From NCBI GenBank assembly GCA_903813345.2, contig CAIIXF020000011.1, positions 30,002,166 through 30,066,165 on the forward strand: a stretch of 64,000 nt of DNA, written 5' to 3'. This DNA is from Owenia fusiformis (Eukaryota > Annelida > Polychaeta > Sabellida > Oweniidae). The notes under the pieces were generated by a model. That model searched no databases, was not told the DNA's origin, and was given only the letters and a program-made list of their open reading frames with translations. Of this stretch, positions 56,862 through 64,000 are shown in pieces; within the stretch, counting starts at the first letter, position 1; the number at the start of each line of letters is the position of its first letter. The translations under genes and the position numbers were made by a program.

Positions 56862-57325
56862 GTCTACATATATGAGTTAACATAAGTATGTTAAAACAAG
56901 CAGATTTACCATACATGAATCAAGTCATGTCAGCCTATTAAATTATTCATTGAGTGAGGCTACTGATAGAAAACATGGTCTGGAAAAAAGCAAGATAACC
57001 TTTCATTTGGCTTACATCTTTTCATAAGAAGAATCATAAATCTAGTTGTACCAGTACATCATATTTTCAAACTGTTTCTAACAGATATGTAATTTTCATA
57101 AGATTTTTCACCACATGTTTCATCATCACATGAGATTGCTGTATATCCATATTGATGTTAACAGGCAGTATTGGATAACATTATAAATGCAGTCTTTCAT
57201 AATTAGTTGCACTTATCAGGGTTGTTGCATAATTATCATATCCTCCCCTCCCACTTGGTGTACATTCTCTTTATTTGAAATTGATAGACAAGGGTTAAGT
57301 TAATCAGAATTTCTGTTTCATCTGA
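56862..57325. other. GLT1 intron 1, no further feature
   Basis: AT-rich intron sequence; nothing recognised. Confidence 0.5.
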
Positions 57326-57333
57326 GTTTGCAC

Positions 57334-57805
57334 TAGGGCTGAAACGAATAGTAAATTCTCATACCGAATATTCGACCAGCAAATCCCTGTTCGGCCCCGA
57401 ATATTCGTTAAAAACCCGGAAGTAAATATAAGTTGTTTGATTTCTAAGAGCATGTGAAGTAAATACTTATTCCAAGCGCATGCGCTAAAAACCGAACCTA
57501 AAAACGAATCTGGCGCAGATTGCCTCTCGTACAAACAAGTGTTCTTAACTTTATATTCAAGTATTTTACTCTTATGGATGCCACTGGATTAATCAGCAGT
57601 GCTCAGACGTTACAAGTAAGAGCTGCAGATGACTCTTAGGTGAGGTAATCTATATCGGGATTGCCTTAGAATTGGGTGTGTCTTGGCAGGAGACTAAATT
57701 GGCGCGCATGCGCAGTCAATCGTTTAATATTCGAATACCACAAAATGCCATTCGAATATCACCTCAGACCTGTAACCGAATACTTGAGTATTTGTTTCAC
57801 CCCTA
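57334..57805. mobile_element. hAT-type MITE, 8-bp TSD GTTTGCAC
   Basis: Left end TAGGGCTGAAACGAATA and right end, inverted, TAGGGGTGAAACAAATACT; flanked exactly by GTTTGCAC (57326-57333 and 57806-57813). Inner ATATTCG/CGAATATT motifs are repeated. The 8-bp duplication and TAGGG(C/G)TG ends are typical of hAT elements. 472 bp, no transposase. Confidence 0.9.
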
Positions 57806-57813
57806 GTTTGCAC

Positions 57814-60337
57814 TCTTATCTTATGAGACCCCATATCAGTTACTATGGGTGAATAGGTAAAATGTTATGCCTTCTACTACTAATCTAGTAACTTTGACTG
57901 ACTTATTGACCAGCAGATAAAGCCATAAACTAAAAATAGGTGTGGCAAAATAATATTGATTAGACAAAAACAAATTTAATGCAATATAATTCGATGACTA
58001 CACTTAATTTTTCTTTGACGATTTGGTGCCATTAATGCTAATTACCTTGCCTGTTTCTTGCTTGGCTATGCCTATAAACGTGTTTGAGTTTTTTTACACA
58101 GATATGAAGATAGGGTCATCGTGTACTACACTTTGTAACCTATTTAACTTCGACATGAGGGGTGTGTTATAAATCATTTGAGAGGGGTTAATAATACAGG
58201 TACATCTTGAAGGCCATGTTTCCTCTACACGCAATTGTCACATGTATTTTTACAAAGGCTAAGATTTAATTTTATGTGACACCATATAATGTTAACTCAG
58301 TTACCTCATTTAAAAGTGATCACAGTCAGAATTCTCTCACATCTCAATGTAGACTATGTCAGCTTGATGTCAGCTTGACATGGTTCAGGGTTAGGCAGCT
58401 TGAACTTTATGTAAGGGCATGGTCATTGTGATAAAAATGTGATATATTTTTAATTTATTTGTGTCTCTATTGTTTTGATAATGTATTTATGTAGGTTAAC
58501 AGTTTGCAGTGCAATAGTTCAGTGTTGGTTCAAATTATATGTTTAAGGAAAATTTTATCAATTGCATTCAGAGAAGGGGGATTTCCTGGTCTCATTTTTA
58601 ATGCTCATCATATTTTTTAGAGTGTGTAACAAAAAAAAGATTATAATAAGCATATGAATAATATGAAATCAATAAAAATGACTTGCCTGGCAAGCATTTC
58701 TAATGAAAAAATTATTTTTAAAAGAGCTTATTGTAAGATTGGGATAACAATAATAAAACTTCAATGTCAGACAATCATTTGAACTAACCATCAATGAAAT
58801 TTATGATCTCATAAATATAACTGAAGTGATCCTGAATTGCCATTGGCAACTGGCAAGCCAAATTATCCTCTTACTATTACAGATATTTGGACAGTTTTGA
58901 TTCAGATATAGATCTTAATAATCTCATCTTGTATGTCCTTTTTTGTGAGTTTGAATGAGATATGAATTTGAAATTTAAAAATTGTTTTCTTTTATTGACT
59001 TAAATGTTAATTGAAGGGGTTCTAAATGATCAATGAATATACGAGTAAACCAGGGGGATGAAGGTTTTAAATTTCCATTGACTCCAATGTTAATTGTTCC
59101 GCTAAAATACCTTAATTTATGATTGTGAGGTTTTTCTAGCTTAACAGCATTAATATTCACTGTTTCACAATAATGTACTTAACAAGTTGCACAATATATT
59201 ATCATTGGCATAGCAGGTCTACTACATACATGTACAAGAATAGAAATTGATTTACACATCCAGTTATAGGAAGTGAAACATTAACCCTTCATCTGAACGT
59301 ACCTATATTAGATAACCTTCAAGAGTTATGAAACACCATTTGATAAATTGATTGTTATCATAATTCCAGTTGGAATTATTCCATGTTATTTCTCTCAAAA
59401 GCATGGAATATTTTGACCATGTTGAAAGGTTAAATTCAAGATGTGGCATAGATCACGTAGCTCAACTGATATAGGACATAAAATACGAATACTACCACCA
59501 TCTGGTATTTCGTCTAGCCTACTGCATTTACTCATGTACGTAGCAGTATTTCACAATCATCAATGAAACTCTTCTTTACTATTGTTGACTTAAGGGTTTT
59601 GTTGTATTTGAACTAGTTTTGAATTAAAGTACAGTCTACTTTTCTGGGTTAAAGATTCTCGGTACAGTAAAACCTTCCACATTGAACTGTGTGGCGACCA
59701 TCTATACTTTAAATATTGGGAGGTGGTCTGATAACATGGGAGTCAATGGGATGGGTTCTCCACATTCTTTACATATTGAGTAGTAGATTAATCGGTAAAA
59801 TATGTATTAATGGTAGGATCAGACTGCTGTAGAAATAAAGTGGTAGAATGAAAGTGTCCCTGAAAAATAATGATTTGAAACTGGTTTTCATTGAAACCAA
59901 GTGGTAGAGAGTTGATTCACCACTCTACACGTACTGAATAATAGAGAACTGGAAGTGTTCGCGGTTAGAAGAATTCACTGTGTACAGTAGAAAGTTGTTC
60001 AACATAATGTGTTCACTGTTAACATATTCAGAAGTTTTACTGTATACAGATATATAGATGTAGACTGATATTGAAGAGCAAATGTTTCCTGTTTGAGGAG
60101 ACATTAACAAAGTCATGTACAACCAGAGAGCCATGTTGATCCAGACAAAGCTTATGCATACAAGTTACCTGATTTTGCATACTGAGCCCTTTCTTTGATA
60201 TGGAGGGAACAAGAATTTGAGTACTGGAATTCTTTGAAATATCACATATGTCAGTTTTATGGACAGTATTTTGGATTTTAAAGCTATAAGGAATACTTAT
60301 CCCAAATTCTTGATTCTTGTATTCTAAAAACCATCAT
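57814..60337. other. GLT1 intron 1, no further feature
   Basis: 2.5 kb of intron; frames of 61-69 codons on the minus strand show no features and no repeat array is seen. Confidence 0.5.
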
Positions 60338-60503
60338 TATCCCACTGAGTGAATATTAGTAGGGATATAGAAAAGCTGTCTGTTCATCCGTCTGTCCATC
60401 CATTTTTCTTTGTTTGTCCATTCCTGTCCATTTGATAGGTCAATGATGACTGATTTGATAATTGTTTTGTTTGGTGTGATTTGCTACTTCTAGCTTCTAG
60501 TTA
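60338..60503. mobile_element. degenerate copy of the 24733-25500 element
   Basis: TATCCCA at the left, TAGGGATATAG, a TCCATCCGTCTG-type microsatellite, then TTTGGTGTGATTTGCTACTTC: the same order as the ends of the element at 24733-25510, with the interior deleted. Confidence 0.6.
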
Positions 60504-60525
60504 TATTTTAATCTATCTGTTTCAG

Positions 60526-60656
60526 ATTCTGCGCGACTCGCAGACTATGTTGGAGCGCATGCAACATAGGGGTGCGTGTGGATGTGACAATGACACGGGG
60601 GATGGCGCTGGTGTCATGACAGCTATACCACATGAACTTTATGCCAAATTCTTAAG
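60526..60656 (+). CDS. GLT1: glutamate synthase, coding exon 2
   Basis: 131 nt between an acceptor (ATCTGTTTCAG) and donor AG/GTAAGA. Encodes ILRDSQTMLERMQHRG, then the diagnostic DTGDGAGVMTAIPHELY. The HRGA and GDGAG motifs belong to the glutaminase domain active site. Ends in phase 2, with the Arg codon completed by exon 3. Confidence 0.95.
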
Positions 60657-60895
60657 GTAAGAAAAACACTTCTCTCAGAAACAGGAATTTGGGTATTTTA
60701 GATAGATATTATAGGTATTTAGGATGAAGAGGTATTCAAAATGAAGACATCTCTTCGGTGGAGAACACTTAACTTAGATGAGCACCTCTCTATGGAAAGA
60801 GTTGGGAAAACATCCACTTTGTATTAATTTTTTGAATTTTTCATGAGACTCATATGTGTTGTATTTATCTAATATGTTGTGATTTTCGTTTTCAG

Positions 60896-61022
60896 GGACA
60901 AATATGAGCTTGAGCTGCCAGCACCAGGCAGTTATGCTACTGGTATCATCTTTATGAACAGAGATACATTTGACCAGTGTGAGCAGATCTTTGAGACTGT
61001 TGCTAGTGACTGCGGACTAGAG
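60896..61022 (+). CDS. GLT1: glutamate synthase, coding exon 3
   Basis: 127 nt after CGTTTTCAG, ending GAG/GTTTGT. Encodes DKYELELPAPGSYATGIIFM and NRDTFDQCEQIFETVASDCG, continuous with the class II amidotransferase domain. The reading frame is preserved across both joins. Confidence 0.93.
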
Positions 61023-62016
61023 GTTTGTATTCTGGATATGTGGGTTGGCTGGGGATGTAGACTTTGTTTTAAAAAGAGGATGTAAAAGTCTTTTGGAGGG
61101 TATGGTGTAACATATGGAGTAGGGGGATGTAATAGCGGGAATATAGCGGAGTATTGAGCAAATCCCCCTGATCAAAACCAAAAAACTAAACCCTCCTTGG
61201 TAAAAGCTGGCTAGTGGTTTAACAAAAACCTGCTTGACTATAAATCTAGTTAGTCTACTTTCATCTTAATCAGTTGCTGTTTTATGAGTGTAGATGCAGT
61301 GTTTGCTCAACTTATATATCCGCATACTTGATACAGCATTAAATGAAACCTTCTTACCCATGTCTGAAACTATATCAAATTTGATATGAATTGATTAAAT
61401 CAGATGATGTACTGAAGATATTATAAGGAGGCATTACTGGAGATTGAGTGAGAATGCAATTCACTTACAGCTGATTAAATCCCTGAATAAAAATATTTGA
61501 GGAATGTAAAATTGAGTAAGACAGCAACAAAAATAGTAGAGTCTGCTGAATCTGTTCACTAAATTATCAAAATACTAAAAGCAAAAATGGCAGCCTTTTG
61601 AGAGAACTCCATTAAATAATCAAGATTTATTATCCATTTTACATGTGGGCAGAAGTGTATTATGGATTGTGTGTTTGATACGATCAGTTAAACATAGCTT
61701 AAGTGTGGGCTGGGTACTTACTTAATACTTTTACTTGTCAAGTAACTGTTTTATAGTATGTAACATTGACTCACACACAGTAACCTGGTAACCAAATTTA
61801 AAATGAAACTCCTTCAAAATATGAAAGTAATTTAGAATTTAATTTGATTATTAAAATAATTTTCTTTTTATCAGTTCATCAATATTAACTTTATATATTC
61901 ACCTCTTTGTGAATTTAATTCAAATTGACCATGTAAGTAAAATATTAAATAACTTATGCCTTATAATTTTAATGTTAACAATAGTTGTCTTGTTATAAAA
62001 AAATTTGTATTTTCAG
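61023..62016. other. GLT1 intron 3, no further feature
   Basis: 994-bp intron, AT-rich, no repeat or gene recognised. Confidence 0.6.
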
Positions 62017-62097
62017 GTTCTGAAATGGCGAACTGTCCCCACAAACTCTGGTGTGCTAGGACGTGTAGCTCTGGCCAAGGAACCAGTCATGAGACAG
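62017..62097 (+). CDS. GLT1: glutamate synthase, coding exon 4
   Basis: 81 nt after GTATTTTCAG, ending CAG/GTAGGT. Encodes VLKWRTVPTNSGVLG and RVALAKEPVMRQ, matching the conserved W-R-x-V-P segment of the family. Phase 0 at both ends. The following intron is not closed inside the window. Confidence 0.93.
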
Positions 62098-62149
62098 GTA
62101 GGTGCCGTAAAATTGTGTCGGGAAAATCATGCTTGAGAAAATGAGTTCT

Positions 62150-63545
62150 CTTGAGGTGTTCTTCAGAGAGATGACATGGTCAATGGAAGAAGTGTTTACT
62201 TGAGAGGTGTGTCCATCAGACTTATAAATATGATCAATACATGTGTTCACTAGATGTGGATTCAGTATAGAGTATTGTTTACTAGAGATGAAGTATGTAG
62301 ATGTGTTCATCAGACTTACTTGCATGATCAATACATGTGTTCACTAGAGGTGAATTCAGTATAGAGTATTGTTTTGTAGAGTAGTGAAGTATGTAGATGT
62401 GTTCATCAGACTTACTTGCATGATCAATACATGTGTTCACTAGAGGTGGATTCAGTATAGAGTATTGTTTACTAGAGATGAAGTATGTAGATGTGTTCAT
62501 CAGACTTACTTGCATGATCAATACATGTGTTCACTAGAGGTGGATTCAGTATAGAGTATTGTTTTGTAGAGTAGTGAAGTATGTAGATGTGTTCATCAGA
62601 CTTACTTGCATGATCAATACATGTGTTCACTAGAGGTGGATTCAGTATAGAGTATTGTTTTGTAGAGTAGTGAAGTATGTAGATGTGTTCATCAGACTTA
62701 CTTGCATGATCAATACATGTGTTCACTAGAGGTGGATTCAGTATAGAGTATTGTTTACTAGAGATGAAGTATGTAGATGTGTTCATCAGACTTACTTGCA
62801 TGATCAATACATGTGTTCACTAGAGGTGGATTCAGTATAGAGTATTGTTTACTAGAGATGAAGTATGTAGATGTGTTCATCAGACTTACTTGCATGATCA
62901 ATACATGTGTTCACTAGAGGTGGATTCAGTATAGAGTATTGTTTACTAGAGATGAAGTATGTAGATGTGTTCATCAGACTTACTTGCATGATCAATACAT
63001 GTGTTCACTAGAGGTGAATTCAGTATAGAGTATTGTTTTGTAGAGTAGTGAAGTATGTAGATGTGTTCATCAGACTTACTTGCATGATCAATACATGTGT
63101 TCACTAGAGGTGAATTCAGTATAGAGTATTGTTTTCTAGAGATGAAGTATGTAGATGTGTTCATCAGACTTACTTGCATGATCAATACATGTGTTCACTA
63201 GAGGTGAATTCAGTATAGAGTATTGTTTTCTAGAGATGAAGTATGTAGATGTGTTCATCAGACTTACTTGCATGATCAATACATGTGTTCACTAGAGGTG
63301 GATTCAGTATAGAGTATTGTTTACTAGAGATGAAGTATGTAGATGTGTTCATCAGACTTACTTGCATGATCAATACATGTGTTCACTAGAGGTGAATTCA
63401 GTATAGAGTATTGTTTTCTAGAGATGAAGTATGTAGATGTGTTCATCAGACTTACTTGCATGATCAATACATGTGTTCACTAGAGGTGAATTCAGTATAG
63501 AGTATTGTTTTCTAGAGATGAAGTATTTAGATGTGTTCATTTTAG
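62150..63545. repeat. minisatellite of 94/96-bp units, about 14 copies
   Basis: Units TGTTCATCAGACTTACTTGC..ATGATCAATACATGTGTTCA.. exist in two lengths: 96 bp with TTGTAGAGTAGTGAAG and 94 bp with TACTAGAGATGAAG (or TTCTAGAGATGAAG). Copies are almost identical apart from this, so the array is young; the edges (before 62250, after 63530) decay. Minus-strand frames of 79-111 codons arise only because 96 is divisible by 3. It begins about 50 bp after exon 4 of GLT1. Confidence 0.95.
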
Positions 63546-64000
63546 AGCAGAGTTGTATTCTCTACAGAGAAATGTTCAGATGGAAGTGTTCTTAGATATA
63601 GATGTGTTCCATACAGATACATAAACAAACTTGTTCCCAATAGGCAAGTGTCCACAAGTGAGAGGTTTTTACAATCACAACAACATATATAAGACATTCC
63701 CCTGGGGCATTAAGCTTTGATAGTTTCCCTAAAGGCATTCACTCTTTTTAATAGGTGTTTATCGAATGAAGAATTTATGATAACTTCAAAAGTTAAGATC
63801 ACCTTGGCCTCAGACTAGGAGAATCAATACATCTGCCTGGATATTGCAGATATTTCAATATACTGTTGCAATTCTACTGATAGTGTCACTGATCTTATTT
63901 GTATGTTTTATAATATTGTTTAGATATGGAATTGTCTTGTTCAAAGCCACTTTAGTCACTCTGAGTAGGACAGGGAGAATGGGAGGGGGCGGGTTGGTGG
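63546..64000. other. GLT1 intron 4, unfinished
   Basis: Remainder of the intron to the window end; no exon seen. Confidence 0.5.

Noticed and set aside
62056-63185. four minus-strand frames of 79-111 codons
   Set aside because: Artefact of the 96-bp minisatellite (32 codons per unit) in a GLT1 intron.

Overview
This is a gene-poor, AT-rich window of an invertebrate animal nuclear genome. Split genes with GT-AG introns, an animal-type Mab-21 gene, eukaryotic glutamate synthase exons, a Ty3/gypsy LTR retrotransposon and many non-autonomous DNA transposons all point that way. The recurring short repeats suggest a marine invertebrate (echinoderm, mollusc or similar). The sequence alone does not fix the phylum.

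Layout. 1-34000 is almost entirely intergenic. It holds inverted-repeat elements (1706, 2474, 3299, 9294, 10872, 19949, 24733, 26484, 28195, 29647, 30303, 30993, 32713, 34021), minisatellites (7020, 12204, 13793, 24255) and an intricate palindrome array (18995-19860). One probable small host gene, 161 aa and unrecognised, lies at 21606-22091 on the minus strand. At 34407-35900 (+) is an intronless 497-aa Mab-21/cGAS-like protein. It keeps the GS motif of the nucleotidyltransferase fold but lacks all three acidic metal ligands, and it starts with a myristoylation-type N-terminus. 36650-48465 is a stack of nested transposons: an old element with long inverted arms carries a 9141-bp Ty3/gypsy element (minus strand, LTRs that look identical, 4-bp target duplication). 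That element in turn carries a 641-bp inverted-repeat element with an 8-bp duplication, which splits an extra zinc-finger ORF downstream of pol.

51858-63999 is the host gene part. A two-exon 335-aa protein of unknown function on the minus strand is arranged head-to-head with the first four coding exons of glutamate synthase (GLT1/GOGAT) on the plus strand. GLT1 runs off the window. Its introns are filled with a 764-bp giant hairpin, a 1074-bp element with a 20-bp minisatellite, a hAT-type MITE and a minisatellite with units of 94-96 bp.

The retrotransposon works as one unit. An LTR promoter (TATA) drives gag, which has a coiled coil and a CCHC knuckle. A GGAAAAC heptamer followed by a 9-bp stem at the gag stop would give -1 frameshifting into protease-RT-RNase H-integrase, and AATAAA in the 3' LTR would end the transcript. 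All the expected catalytic residues are visible in pol. The gag 5' end (frame break) and the zinc-finger ORF (transposon insertion) are damaged. All database-type assignments are from recognition by eye. Coordinates of TE ends are exact where a target duplication is quoted and approximate elsewhere.
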